Below the pieces are notes generated by a model. The model saw only the letters and a list, made by a program, of their open reading frames with translations. It was not told the origin of the DNA and ran no database searches. Below, piece by piece: positions 17,508 to 27,229 of a DNA stretch of 64,000 nucleotides. The translations under genes and the position numbers were made by a program. The stretch's first letter is position 1, and the number at the start of each line of letters is the position of its first letter. The stretch covers positions 248,001 through 312,000 of the forward strand of contig JAEZSO010000003.1 of NCBI GenBank assembly GCA_023421795.1. The letters run 5' to 3'. The stretch is from Cyanobacteria bacterium OH_PDB_230 (lineage in GTDB: Bacteria > Cyanobacteriota > Vampirovibrionia > Gastranaerophilales > Gastranaerophilaceae).

Positions 17508-18980
17508 ATGAAAAAATTTATAATTGTAATTTTTATATTGTTTTTCTTTCAAAATATTCTTTACGCTGAAGATGATGTAATCTGGGACTATAATAATGAT
17601 GAATTTATCAAAGAATTGCTTCAGGGAAATTCATCAGAATCTGAAGCGGCAAAACAAAGAATATTAGACGAAGAAATAAGTAAAAATCTTGGTATAGATC
17701 TGGTTTATACCAATCTTTCAGAGTGCCTAAAAATAGCGCTTGATAACAACTATGCCATCAAAAACCGATACAGTGTTCAAAAACAGCACTATTGGGAATA
17801 TAAAAACGCCAATACTCAATTCTTGCCTAATGTATCTTATCAATATACATTGCAATACATAGACGGCAAGTTTCTTGTGGGCGGTGTGTTGATTGACAAA
17901 TTTGACGAATTGCCGATGCAAAATATTTGGCTTGCAGAGTGGAAGGGGACTCAGCAAGGAAAAGTATTCTTTTTAAATGCGCAAAAAAAGCATACGCTCA
18001 ATGCGTCAAAATCAACATTGGAATTCACGCGTGATGAAATAATCTTAAAAACAAGTTTGGCATATTACGATCTTCTCAGCCAGAAAATGAGGGTTGAAGT
18101 CTATAAATCAAACTTAATCGACAGGATATATCAATATAAGCTTGTCAAGGCAAGGTTTGATGCGGGATTAGAGAATAAATACTATGTCACAAGGGCTGAA
18201 ACAGAAGTTGCGACTGCAAAACAAGCTTATATTACAGGATTTAATAACCTTAGGTTACTGCAAGCAAAACTTGCAAATCTGATGGGTATAGAGGTCTTGT
18301 ATGCGATTTATCCTTCCGAATCTTCTATCCAGCTTCATCAACTGGTTGAAGACAAGTATTCTATCGACTCGCTTTATGATATGGCTTTGTTAACAAGAGA
18401 TGATCTAAGAGCTGCTAGGCTGAGAATAGAAGCACTCAAGGCAGAAAGAAGTTCTAATTATATGGATTTTGCTCCAGATACCTATGCTGCTTATCAACGG
18501 GCAATTGTGGGAACCCCAAAATCAGGTTTCGGGCCCGGTACCGTAATCTCTTTATTTGTTACAGTCCCTTTAGGGAAAAACCTCGGACTGGGGACAGCTA
18601 CGACCATAAAAGCATTTAATGCAAGAATAGAAGCGGAGCAATTCTCTTTGACAGAGTTAACCAGATCGGTTAAAGAATCAATTCTCGGCTCTTATTACAA
18701 TTCAAAGTCCGCACTTGAGAAAATCGAATCAGCAAAAAAAGCTGTTAAGTCGTCGGAAGAAAGTGTAAAAATATCTCTTATGAGAGCAAAAGTCGGTCAA
18801 GGTGTATATACAGACGTCATTCAAGCACAAACTCTTAAAATTGCCGCTCAGGAACAGTTGATTCAAAATATTATAGAATATAATAAAGCCCAAACACAAC
18901 TGCTTTTTGATACTGGTATAATCAGTGTTAGCGGGGTGTTGAAAGGTTATAATGCATCTTTCAATAAAATGAATCCTTAA
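17508..18980 (+). CDS. TolC-family outer membrane efflux protein
   Basis: A 490-residue exported protein: signal peptide at residues 1-20 (ending LYA), then two OEP repeats with long amphipathic helices (about residues 60-270 and 290-475), including LAYYDLLSQ and the AELEQ-like second-half helix. It would form the outer-membrane channel of a tripartite efflux or type I secretion system. No adaptor or pump gene adjoins it. It is the obvious candidate in this window for exporting the RTX-type proteins at 57-64 kb, but that is inference. TATTAT lies seven bases before the ATG, with no ribosome site. Confidence 0.85.
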   Translation: MKKFIIVIFILFFFQNILYAEDDVIWDYNNDEFIKELLQGNSSESEAAKQRILDEEISKNLGIDLVYTNLSECLKIALDNNYAIKNRYSVQKQHYWEYKNANTQFLPNVSYQYTLQYIDGKFLVGGVLIDKFDELPMQNIWLAEWKGTQQGKVFFLNAQKKHTLNASKSTLEFTRDEIILKTSLAYYDLLSQKMRVEVYKSNLIDRIYQYKLVKARFDAGLENKYYVTRAETEVATAKQAYITGFNNLRLLQAKLANLMGIEVLYAIYPSESSIQLHQLVEDKYSIDSLYDMALLTRDDLRAARLRIEALKAERSSNYMDFAPDTYAAYQRAIVGTPKSGFGPGTVISLFVTVPLGKNLGLGTATTIKAFNARIEAEQFSLTELTRSVKESILGSYYNSKSALEKIESAKKAVKSSEESVKISLMRAKVGQGVYTDVIQAQTLKIAAQEQLIQNIIEYNKAQTQLLFDTGIISVSGVLKGYNASFNKMNP

Positions 18981-19083
18981 ATCAGAATTTTCTAATCCAG
19001 TAAAGAATTACAGCCAAAAAAATAATTGTAAACATTTGTTAACAAAGCCTAAATATTATTCTAATTAGACCGATATATATGAT

Positions 19084-20238
19084 ATGAAGGATAATAACCA
19101 GACAGAAATAATAGCATCGATTAATACAAATTGGTTTGAGTTTGTGCAAACAATATCTATATCTATGAAAAAAAATGACAATGTTAAACAATCCAATATG
19201 GAAACAGAAATCCTTCAACAGCCCTCAATAATAGCTGATTTGACCAAAAGGTATGTAACTCCGGAAAAATATATTTTAATAAATCTGCCTTTAAACATAA
19301 AAAAAGTTGTGTTGATAGCAAGTGGATCTTCTTATCACTGTGCCTCTATTACCGCAGAATTGTTGAAAGAATCAGCTCATTGTGATGCTGAATGTATTTA
19401 TTCGAGTGAATTTGTATTGAATCCGAATATCGAAACAACAAAAGATACCCTCTTTGTCTTTATCTCCCAGTCTGGAGAAACCAGTGATACTTTAGATGCA
19501 CTTAAAAAAGTAACTAAAGTTTCTGACAAAATCCTTTGTGTCACAAACAACGAAGATTCTACCATCTGGCAGCTTTCTAACTATAAGATATTGACTTATG
19601 CAGGGAAAGAACACAGTATAGCGTCAACAAAAGCTATGAGTGCGCAGCTGTTTTGCTTGTATCTCTTAGTATTGAAGATTATGTATGCGAAAAATATTGA
19701 TATTCAAAGCGAAATAAATTATCTGCACAACCTTCCTACTTTTCTTGAAAAAATACTTGAAAACAGAGACAAGATTGCAGAAGCGGCTAAAAAACTCTCC
19801 AAATTCCAAAACATATCAATATTAGGAAGCAGAGTCTTCTATTCTCTTGCTAAAGAGGGGGCTTTAAAAATAAAAGAAACCTCATACATAAATACTACCG
19901 CTTACCCTCAGGGTGAGTTCATGCACGGGCATGTGGCAATATTGAATCAAAAATCGGCAATAATTAGTTTGGTCGATGAAGAAAATGAACAACTAATAAT
20001 AAAAAACATCAAAAAGATAAAAACGGATTATAAGCCTTTTATAGTTTCTATTTCTAATTCAAAAACCCTTGAACTGGAGAAGTTATGCAATCAGAGTTTT
20101 AAATTAGAATCAGAGACAAAAATATTCTCTATCTTTGGAACCCTCGTTATTCTGCAGCTTTTAGCACTAGAGATAGCAAAATACATGAAAAAGAATATAG
20201 ATAGGCCTACAGGGCTTAAAAAAGTCGTTATAAATTAA
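19084..20238 (+). CDS. SIS-domain sugar isomerase/deaminase, GlmS-like without glutaminase domain
   Basis: A 384-residue protein with two SIS domains. SIS1 (about residues 70-200) has IASGSSYHCA, ISQSGETSDTLDAL and the HSIASTKAMSAQ loop. SIS2 (about 225-370) has ILGSRVFYSLAKEGALKIKETSYI and the PQGEFMHGHVA catalytic block. It ends RPTGLKKVVIN, like GlmS. The N-terminal glutamine amidotransferase domain is absent, so it may work with free ammonia, deaminate an amino sugar phosphate, or isomerise a sugar phosphate. The true start is uncertain: ATGs at 19165 and 19198 (METEILQQP, where the family usually begins) are possible and none has a good ribosome site. Confidence 0.8.
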   Translation: MKDNNQTEIIASINTNWFEFVQTISISMKKNDNVKQSNMETEILQQPSIIADLTKRYVTPEKYILINLPLNIKKVVLIASGSSYHCASITAELLKESAHCDAECIYSSEFVLNPNIETTKDTLFVFISQSGETSDTLDALKKVTKVSDKILCVTNNEDSTIWQLSNYKILTYAGKEHSIASTKAMSAQLFCLYLLVLKIMYAKNIDIQSEINYLHNLPTFLEKILENRDKIAEAAKKLSKFQNISILGSRVFYSLAKEGALKIKETSYINTTAYPQGEFMHGHVAILNQKSAIISLVDEENEQLIIKNIKKIKTDYKPFIVSISNSKTLELEKLCNQSFKLESETKIFSIFGTLVILQLLALEIAKYMKKNIDRPTGLKKVVIN

Positions 20239-21395
20239 TATTTTTCCGGTAAAAATTTTATGTAATAAGAAAATATTAACGGTATTACCGACATACAAAG
20301 GAGTACATTCAGTATGCCTGCTTTTTGAGCAAGCAAACTTATAAGAGGCAACAGTAACCCTATCACTCCCCAGCTAAATCCTCCGATAAAGCCTGATATC
20401 ATACTTTTGTATTGAGGCATAGTTTTCTGCGCCATAACCATATTCAAAGGAACTGAAAGGAAACTTACATATCCTATAAACATAAACGGCAATAGGCTTA
20501 TGAATAAGTTGGTATCTTGTATGAAATAAAACATAAGTGTCAGAGGGAATACCAAAATCATCGAAAGATAAAACACTCTTTTAGAGCCGAATTTGTTTTC
20601 AACCATCGGGCTTGTAAAAGTCCCCAATGCTCCAAACATCATGAAGAAGAACAGGATAAGACCTATTTTAGAAACGCTGAAATTTATTGATTTCCAGTAA
20701 AATGGCAGTGTTAAGCAGAAGGAAGAAACAATCAACGATTTCAATATAGAGGTCATAAGAAGAATTCTCATGGTTTTGTTTTTAAACATGTCTGAAAAAG
20801 CCTGGACAATGGATCCGTCCGTTGTTTTTAAAGCAAACAATGAAACCTTTGGAACGTATAAAAACATTGTTAAAGCGGTGATTATCCCTATCAATGCCGC
20901 AAACGGGAGCGCTTCCAGTCCGAATCTGTCAGTAATAGAAGATGAGATAACGGGTCCAAGGGCATAGCCCACAGTTCCCATTGCAATATAGATGCTCATG
21001 TCCTTGCTTGCTTCTTTGGAGCTTGTGAAAAAGGAAACGAAGCTTGTTGCCTGAGGATGGAAAAACGACACACCCATGCTGCCTAAAACTATACAAATTC
21101 CAAGAGCCCAAAGATTATTTGCCGCACCCACCAAAGATGAAAATACGGAAGCAAACATTAACCCCCAGAATATAAAAAATCTTTTCTTCCATTTGTCCGC
21201 TACAAAACCGAATAGAGGTTGAGATATAGAAGAAGTTAGGTTAGAAATACTAATCATAATAGCCGCTATAGCCATTGTAATCCCAAGTTTTGCCGCTATA
21301 AAAGGTAATATCGGATTTAAAAATCCTGAATAAGCATCTAATATAAAATGAGATGCACCCAGCCATTTTACGGCTTTTTTATTTTCCATTATCAT
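20235..21395 (-). CDS. MFS transporter, fosmidomycin-resistance (Fsr) type
   Basis: A 386-residue major facilitator with 12 predicted helices. The opening ASHFILDAYSGFLNPILPFIA, then SSISQPLFGFVADKW in the loop 2-3 region and SFFHPQATSF in helix 4, match the Fsr subgroup. Members export drugs; the natural substrate is usually unknown. GAGAG lies about eight bases before the ATG. It follows purH by 41 bp on the same strand, so they may be one operon, and its end overlaps the SIS gene by four bases. Confidence 0.85.
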   Translation of the reverse strand: MIMENKKAVKWLGASHFILDAYSGFLNPILPFIAAKLGITMAIAAIMISISNLTSSISQPLFGFVADKWKKRFFIFWGLMFASVFSSLVGAANNLWALGICIVLGSMGVSFFHPQATSFVSFFTSSKEASKDMSIYIAMGTVGYALGPVISSSITDRFGLEALPFAALIGIITALTMFLYVPKVSLFALKTTDGSIVQAFSDMFKNKTMRILLMTSILKSLIVSSFCLTLPFYWKSINFSVSKIGLILFFFMMFGALGTFTSPMVENKFGSKRVFYLSMILVFPLTLMFYFIQDTNLFISLLPFMFIGYVSFLSVPLNMVMAQKTMPQYKSMISGFIGGFSWGVIGLLLPLISLLAQKAGILNVLLCMSVIPLIFSYYIKFLPEKY

Positions 21396-21436
21396 TTTTC
21401 AACTCTCGTCAGTTAAACTTATTCCCGGCTATCTTT

Positions 21437-22981
21437 TTAATGTTTAAAATGTCTTACCCCGGTAGTAATCATAACAATATTATACTTATCTGCGGCTTCA
21501 ATGACATCTTTATCTTTAATGCTTCCTCCGGGTTGGATTATGGCGGCGATTCTTCCTTGTGCTGCTGCCTGAATATTGTCTATGGCGGGGAAAAATCCGT
21601 CAGATGCCATAACAGCATCTTTTGAGCCGTCGCAAGCTTTATTTAAGGCAATTTCAACAGCATCGATTCTGCTCGTCTGACCTTGAGAAATGCCGATGGC
21701 TTTAAAATCCTTAGCAATAACTATTGCGTTTGATTTTGAATGTTTAACAACTTTCCAGGCAAAAATCATATCTTCAATCATTTCTGCGGTTGGTTTAGCT
21801 TTGCTCGCAACGTTAAAAGTATCTTTATTTAGTTCCGCAACATCTGCTTCTTGGACTAAGGTGCCGAAAGGAGTTATTCTTACTTCTTTGTCCAAAAATT
21901 TCTTATACTCAACCAAAGGAGTGTTTAATTTTATTATTCTTAAATTTTTCTTTTGCTGGAGCATCTCTAATGCTTTAGGAGTGTAATCAGGGGCTATTAA
22001 AACTTCTAAAAATACAGAGCTCAAATGTTTAGCCAAAGATTCGTTTACGACTTGCGAAAATGCAACAATTCCTCCAAAGGCGCTTATTGGATCGCAATCA
22101 AATGCTTTCATGTACGCTTCATTAATATCTGCACCTAAAGCAACCCCGCAAGGCGCATTATGCTTTACGATTGCTACTGCGCATACATCATAGAACTCGC
22201 TAATAATATTAGTTGCAGCAGTCATATCCAAAATATTGTTATAGGAAAGTTCTTTTCCGTTTAAAATATCAAAATCCAAAAGATTTCTTTTGCTGTATAC
22301 AGCGGCCGCCTGATGAGGGTTCTCTCCGTACCTAAGTGAGTTTTGTTTTTTTGTGATTACTGAAAAATATTGTCCTGCAAGGTCTTCATCGCCAACAAAT
22401 TTCTCAGACAATGTGTTTAATACAATAGCGTCAAACTCTGATGTCAATTTGAAAGCGTCTAAAGCCAATTCTTTTCTAAAATCTAAAGACGTTGCACCAT
22501 TATATGCTGCAAGTTCTTCTAAAACTTTTTTATATTGACAAGGAGTGGAAACAGCTGTTACTCGCTCAAAATTCTTTGCAGCCGCTCTTAACATACAAGG
22601 GCCGCCGATATCTATGTTTTTTATCAAGCTATTAAGCTCTATTTCTTTCTCCGCAACTTCTGAAAACGGATAAAAGTTTACAACAACCATATCAATTGGA
22701 GTTATATTCGCCTGCTTAACCTGTTCAGCTTCATCAGAATTGTTTAAATCCGCTAAAATTCCGGCATGTATCATAGGATGAAGAGTTTTGACTTTGCCAT
22801 TAAGCATTTCTTCAAACCCTGTAACTTCCTTAACTTCGATAGCTTTAATGCCTTTTTCCTTTAAAAGTTTATAGGTAGCTCCTGTTGAAACTATTTCATA
22901 ATTGTATTTTTCAACAAGCTCTTTTGCAAAATCCGCTAAATGTTCTTTATCATATACACTTATTAAGGCTCTTTTTTTCAT
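21437..22981 (-). CDS. purH: Bifunctional AICAR transformylase / IMP cyclohydrolase
   Basis: A 514-residue enzyme for the last two steps of IMP synthesis. The N-terminal IMP cyclohydrolase (MGS-like) domain shows ALISVYDKE, STGAT and KTLHPMIHAGILA. The AICAR transformylase domain (from about residue 200) includes SLRYGENPHQ, the Lys-His pair in IVKHNAPCG, KSNAIVIA, and the C-terminal SDGFFPAIDNIQAAA and QPGGSIKD blocks. It starts from an ATG with GGAG six bases upstream. I looked for a ZTP (pfl) riboswitch upstream and did not see one. Confidence 0.97.
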   Translation of the reverse strand: MKKRALISVYDKEHLADFAKELVEKYNYEIVSTGATYKLLKEKGIKAIEVKEVTGFEEMLNGKVKTLHPMIHAGILADLNNSDEAEQVKQANITPIDMVVVNFYPFSEVAEKEIELNSLIKNIDIGGPCMLRAAAKNFERVTAVSTPCQYKKVLEELAAYNGATSLDFRKELALDAFKLTSEFDAIVLNTLSEKFVGDEDLAGQYFSVITKKQNSLRYGENPHQAAAVYSKRNLLDFDILNGKELSYNNILDMTAATNIISEFYDVCAVAIVKHNAPCGVALGADINEAYMKAFDCDPISAFGGIVAFSQVVNESLAKHLSSVFLEVLIAPDYTPKALEMLQQKKNLRIIKLNTPLVEYKKFLDKEVRITPFGTLVQEADVAELNKDTFNVASKAKPTAEMIEDMIFAWKVVKHSKSNAIVIAKDFKAIGISQGQTSRIDAVEIALNKACDGSKDAVMASDGFFPAIDNIQAAAQGRIAAIIQPGGSIKDKDVIEAADKYNIVMITTGVRHFKH

Positions 22982-23196
22982 AATATCTCCAAATGCGATT
23001 TCATCGATACATCTTTAATCTACCATAAAAGTAGAAACTGTTGACGTTTCAACGACAAAGTTAAAGATTTTATAATGTTATAACTCAAAAGACTTTTTTT
23101 TGAATCAGCAAGCGGCATAATATTCTCCAATATATTAATGTGTAAATATTTGTAAGTGAGCTATTCTATAAATAGCAAAATATATTTTTACATTTT

Positions 23197-23225
23197 TTGG
23201 CATAATAGGATAAACAAATTATGCT
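23197..23225 (+). promoter_or_regulatory. Promoter of the PHP-domain gene
   Basis: TTGGCA (23197-23202), a 17-bp spacer, then TATGCT (23220-23225). The start codon lies 35 bases further, with GAGGG six bases before it. The remaining 215 bases between this and purH show no gene. Confidence 0.4.
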
Positions 23226-23260
23226 AAAGCATCGGGGGAAGGTCTTAAAGAGGGTTATTG

Positions 23261-25039
23261 ATGATCGTAAGTTTTAAAAATGTTAATGTTTCTGAGCCAA
23301 AGGTGTTCGACAACTTTATCGTCTCCGATAAAAACAAACAGACACCGTATATTAAGATGCCTGTTTCTAATATTCCGTCCGCTCAGGATAATATTTCCTT
23401 GAACAAAACGCAACAAATGCCCGCGCTCAACCAGTCTTCAGTAGATAAAACACCTAACAAAGATACTTTTATAAGCTTTCCGAAAGTAGAGAAAAAGGAT
23501 CACAAAAAACTACTTTTGGCAGGTGCGTCATTGCTTACGATAGCCTCTTTTATAGCATATAAGCTTATTAAAAAAACGCCAGAACAAATCGAAGTTAAAA
23601 AGCTGTTAAAACTATATAAAGAACAGATGGCGGAATTCCCTGAAGATATCGTATACAGGAAAAAATTGCTTGAACATATTGACATTCCCGGTATAAAAGT
23701 AGAACATTTAAGGCCGATATTGGGGCCTCAAGAGTATAAAAAAATGCTCACAGAATTCAATGATTCAGAAATCTATTACTCGCCGGGTAAAACCCTCATA
23801 ACGGCAGCAAGAGATGGATATGACCTTTCAAATTATGATAAAGGTTTGTACAGAGCAAACCTTCATCTTCACTCAAATAACTCTGACGGAGAAATGCCGA
23901 TTGATCAGATACTCGCTGCTGGAGCGGCAGTGGGAAGACAGGCTGCAAAGTTAATGGAAAAGGGCGCAAAAATGCCACAAAACCCATTTACAATAGCTAT
24001 AACTGATCATGATACTCTAGAGGGCTGCAAAAAGGCCGTAAAACAAATAGTTCAAGATCCTCTAAGGTATAAAAGTCTTCGAGTTGTATTGGGTTGTGAG
24101 CTTAGTGTAGAAAATAAAACCGTATCACAAGCTTTAGAAAGACCCATTACTCATCATCTTTTGGCGCATGTTATAAATCCTTTTGATAAAAAATTAAATG
24201 AATTTTTAGACCTTAAAAAAAATGAAAGGGTAAAATTTACAAAAGCTTTTATATCAAGAGCTCAAAAAATCAAAGAAGGTTTTGGATTGAGTCCACAACA
24301 TAAATTGAGTTATGAAGATGCAAAAGAATTATACCCGGCATTGAATCATGGGATTGTTCATACTTACCTTTCATCAAAGGATTATTGTCAGTTTAGAACA
24401 ATATATTCCGAATGTTTTGAAAATAATCCTGAAATACAAAGACTGATTGCTGCAAAAAAAATAAAACCGGAGAGCTTAGATTACAAAATCCCGAAAAATA
24501 TCTATTTGAACAATATAAAAGAACCCTATAAAAATTACTGGGAAAAATATCAGGCAGCTTTGTCATTATATACGTCAGAACTTCTTAAAATTCCGCAAGA
24601 ACAAGCGAAAAAGCTTATTGTAATAACTCCGAAAATGAGAGAATATTTTACAAAAATAGATGGAATGGTGGGAGACTTTATCCCAAAAATGGACCTGCAG
24701 CCTGCATATGTCAACATAGAAGATGTCGCGAAATTAATTAAAGCACAAGAATATGGTTTTGTTGGAATCGCTCATCCTGCAATCATAGATATGAAGTCAT
24801 TTCTTAAAAATCCGGCAGATAGTTACCCTGCAATAAAAGAAATTATCACAAACTTGAAAAAAATAGCCGGAGAAAGGGCCGCATTTATAGAAGGTCACTA
24901 CCATTACTTTGGAAAGAATATTCAAGAACCTGACGGCCAAAAATGGTTGAAAACAATATTAGATACTGCAAAATCTCAAGGAATGCTATACTCTGGAGGG
25001 GTGGATACCCACGGAAGCAGAGTCATGTATAGTCTTTAA
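23261..25039 (+). CDS. Membrane-anchored PHP-domain phosphoesterase
   Basis: A 592-residue protein. Residues 1-85 are a low-complexity polar stretch, followed by one membrane helix (about 86-105) and a PHP metal-hydrolase domain from about 195. PHP metal ligands are visible in LHLHS (His202, His204), NSDGE, ITDHDTLEG, GCELS, HHLLAH, GIAHP and the C-terminal GVDTHG. Insertions make it much longer than a plain PHP phosphatase. The family hydrolyses phosphoesters such as histidinol phosphate or nucleotides; the substrate here is unknown. I chose the ATG at 23261 because GAGGG sits six bases upstream. Confidence 0.75.
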   Translation: MIVSFKNVNVSEPKVFDNFIVSDKNKQTPYIKMPVSNIPSAQDNISLNKTQQMPALNQSSVDKTPNKDTFISFPKVEKKDHKKLLLAGASLLTIASFIAYKLIKKTPEQIEVKKLLKLYKEQMAEFPEDIVYRKKLLEHIDIPGIKVEHLRPILGPQEYKKMLTEFNDSEIYYSPGKTLITAARDGYDLSNYDKGLYRANLHLHSNNSDGEMPIDQILAAGAAVGRQAAKLMEKGAKMPQNPFTIAITDHDTLEGCKKAVKQIVQDPLRYKSLRVVLGCELSVENKTVSQALERPITHHLLAHVINPFDKKLNEFLDLKKNERVKFTKAFISRAQKIKEGFGLSPQHKLSYEDAKELYPALNHGIVHTYLSSKDYCQFRTIYSECFENNPEIQRLIAAKKIKPESLDYKIPKNIYLNNIKEPYKNYWEKYQAALSLYTSELLKIPQEQAKKLIVITPKMREYFTKIDGMVGDFIPKMDLQPAYVNIEDVAKLIKAQEYGFVGIAHPAIIDMKSFLKNPADSYPAIKEIITNLKKIAGERAAFIEGHYHYFGKNIQEPDGQKWLKTILDTAKSQGMLYSGGVDTHGSRVMYSL

Positions 25040-25091
25040 CAAGACAAGAGGAGACATTTCTGCCTCCTCTGAATTGAAAGGAATTCTTGTT
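25038..25091. other. Nested inverted repeat between convergent genes
   Basis: An inner stem AGAGGAG / CTCCTCT (25047-25053 with 25064-25070, 10-base loop) sits inside an outer pair AACAAGA / TCTTGTT (25038-25044 with 25085-25091). It spans the gap between the PHP stop and the facing small gene's stop. It could act as a two-way terminator, though neither side has a clear T tract. Confidence 0.4.
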
Positions 25092-25333
25092 TAGTCAGAT
25101 AATCTGGCGATTAGCCCTCTGACCATGTCTGTAAATACTTTGTTTTTTGGATTTTCTTGTTCAAGCTTGGTTATAGTATCTTCGATTTCTTTTTTAGGCA
25201 TTTTTATTTGCATAATATCTTGCATAAATTCTTTGTCGGAAATTTTCTTAGATGACACTTCACTGAAGCTTTTTCTAAGATCATTACCCGTTTTAATAAT
25301 GCGATTACCAAAACTTACGGCTCTAACGTTCAT
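25091..25333 (-). CDS. Small hypothetical protein
   Basis: An 80-residue charged, helical protein (MNVRAVSFGN at the start, then Lys/Glu-rich helices and a C-terminal GLIARLSD). No signal, membrane helix or known motif is seen. The frame stays open upstream to a TTG at 25405, but I chose the ATG at 25333 because AGGGA lies seven bases upstream. The open frame on the other strand has no ribosome site. The function is not recognisable. Confidence 0.55.
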   Translation of the reverse strand: MNVRAVSFGNRIIKTGNDLRKSFSEVSSKKISDKEFMQDIMQIKMPKKEIEDTITKLEQENPKNKVFTDMVRGLIARLSD

Positions 25334-25548
25334 TAAAATATCCCTAATTACTCTTCTTATCAAATTTAATATAAGCCGATTTTGGGTTAAATATCTATTA
25401 GCCAATTAGCTATTTATCTTCCCAAAAGTAACGGTTAAAGCAATATGATTTATTTGTAAATGTTTTATAACAAAAATAGAACAAGAAAAGTTATCATTAT
25501 ATAATTTGAGAAGAATAATATTTTCGGCATCTGCAACCAGAGGGAAGA

Positions 25549-26349
25549 ATGAATACCAAAGAAAAACAAATGGTAAACATCTTAATAGACTTAAAAGAAA
25601 ACCATAACGTGGTTGGAGTTAAAGCAGAATTTGAAGCTGAAGGAACAAGAATGGAAGAAGCTCTTCGTCTGAAAGAAGTTGTATCTAAGGCAGGGCTTGA
25701 TTTGACTATTAAAGTAGGTGGCTGTGAAGCGCTAAGAGACTTGTATGAGGTCAGAACAATTGGGGTGGAAGCTGTTGTAGCACCGATGATAGAATCCCCT
25801 TATGCTCTTAAAAAATACATTAAAGCTTTAAATTCAGTGTTTTCTGATTCTGAAAAAGAAGACCTTTCGGTTCTGATAAATATTGAAACAATCACAGGAT
25901 TCAACAATGCTGAAGAGATTTTGGACACACCGGAAGCTGCTTTTTTGGATGGGGTCGTACTTGGTAGAGCTGATATGACAGGTTCTATGGGGATGTCTAA
26001 AGAAAATGCAAATTCTAATATGATTTTTGAAATCGCCAAAGATTTAGCATTAATCAGCTACAATAATGATAAAAAATTTATTATAGGTGGAGGTGTTTGC
26101 CCCCAATCAATACCTTTTATGAAAAGACTGAATTCAAACCATTTAAATAAATTTGAAACCAGAAAAATTATTTTTGATGCCCAAAAAGCACTTGCCAAAG
26201 AAGATTGTAATCTAGGGATACTCAAGGCCTTAGACTTTGAGTTGATGTGGTTAAAAAACAAGTGTGATTTCTATGGGATAATTTATAATCAGGATTCTCA
26301 AAGGATCAAGATGCTTGAAAATTATAAACAAGGTCTGGTCTTTAATTAA
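25549..26349 (+). CDS. HpcH/HpaI aldolase / citrate-lyase-like protein
   Basis: A 266-residue TIM-barrel protein. NIETITGFNNAEEIL (about residues 104-118) and DGVVLGRADMTGSMG (about 133-147) match the metal-binding Glu and Asp blocks of the HpcH/HpaI family, which make or break C-C bonds between pyruvate-like units and aldehydes or CoA esters. Substrate unknown. It opens the glycan locus and precedes a glycosyltransferase on the same strand by 103 bp, so it may feed sugar-acid metabolism there. It has a strong GAGGGAAG ribosome site. Confidence 0.75.
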   Translation: MNTKEKQMVNILIDLKENHNVVGVKAEFEAEGTRMEEALRLKEVVSKAGLDLTIKVGGCEALRDLYEVRTIGVEAVVAPMIESPYALKKYIKALNSVFSDSEKEDLSVLINIETITGFNNAEEILDTPEAAFLDGVVLGRADMTGSMGMSKENANSNMIFEIAKDLALISYNNDKKFIIGGGVCPQSIPFMKRLNSNHLNKFETRKIIFDAQKALAKEDCNLGILKALDFELMWLKNKCDFYGIIYNQDSQRIKMLENYKQGLVFN

Positions 26350-26452
26350 ACATAAGTTTTAACCGCGACATTTGAAAACAGTTGCGATAGAAGTACAAAG
26401 ATAAAAATACTTGAAATATTCGGAAACACGAAGAAGAGGTTGAAATATAAAA

Positions 26453-27229
26453 ATGCATAAAATATCTGTAGTAATTCACACTTTTAACAACGAAAAGATA
26501 ATAAGAGAGTGTCTTGACTCAGTTAAGGATTTCGATGAGATAGTTATTTGTGATATGTATTCTACCGATAAAACCTTAGAAATCGCTGAAGAATACGGAT
26601 GTAAAATAGTAATGCATGAGAATATCGGTTGGGCTGATCCTGCTAGAAATTTTGCCATATCACACGCTTCTAATGACTGGGTTTTGGTTGTTGATTCCGA
26701 TGAAAGAATCCCTGAAAAATTAAAAAATTATATGTATGATTTTGTCAGTAATGCAGGAGAATATACAGCGCTCAGGATTCCAAGGCTAAATTACTGTTGG
26801 GGTCAACCTCTTGAAGTCCTTTATCCGGATTTGATAATACGTTTGTTTAAAAAAGATGTGACTTATTATCCTACAACCGTGCACGGTACCCCTGTTATAA
26901 ATTCAGGTAAAGAATTCTATATGCCTACAAAAGATAGAGGGTTAGCTATAATACACACTCATACAACAAGCATAACTCCTATAATAAACAAATTGAATAA
27001 ATATACTGATTTAGAATGCGAAAAAATGATTGCAGCAAATTACAAACTCAATATGCCTTATGCAATTTGGAAAAGCATTTGGCTTATGTTTGAAAAATTC
27101 ACTTTGAAAAAAGGCTACAAAGACGGGGTGAGAGGCGCCATCCAATCATTTTTGTTCGGAACCTACAAATTCTTATCTTTTGTTAAGTATTGGGAATATT
27201 TAAACTCTTCTAAAACTGTTAAAGAATAA
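26453..27229 (+). CDS. GT2 glycosyltransferase (WaaE/KdtX-like)
   Basis: A 258-residue GT-A enzyme: ISVVIHTFNNE at the start, then IVICDMYSTDKT (about residue 31) and VVDSDERIP (about 79) holding the metal-binding acidic cluster. The short catalytic domain and GWADPARNFA resemble the LgtF/WaaE/KdtX group, which adds hexoses to lipopolysaccharide core. A close paralogue lies at 52682-53443. The last 30 bases overlap the convergent double glycosyltransferase gene. Confidence 0.85.
   Translation: MHKISVVIHTFNNEKIIRECLDSVKDFDEIVICDMYSTDKTLEIAEEYGCKIVMHENIGWADPARNFAISHASNDWVLVVDSDERIPEKLKNYMYDFVSNAGEYTALRIPRLNYCWGQPLEVLYPDLIIRLFKKDVTYYPTTVHGTPVINSGKEFYMPTKDRGLAIIHTHTTSITPIINKLNKYTDLECEKMIAANYKLNMPYAIWKSIWLMFEKFTLKKGYKDGVRGAIQSFLFGTYKFLSFVKYWEYLNSSKTVKE

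Noticed and set aside
19027..19044. Imperfect inverted repeat TGTAAACA / TGTTAACA before the SIS gene
   Set aside because: Seven of eight bases pair, but such AT-rich repeats are common by chance and no second copy was noticed.
23040..23053. Inverted repeat GTTGACGTTTCAAC upstream of purH
   Set aside because: Only five-base arms, no clear promoter overlap and no match to a riboswitch or PurR-type operator that I know.
25125..25409. Open frame of 94 codons on the + strand opposite the small gene at 25091-25333
   Set aside because: No ribosome site and low-complexity hydrophobic product; the minus-strand frame has AGGGA at correct spacing.
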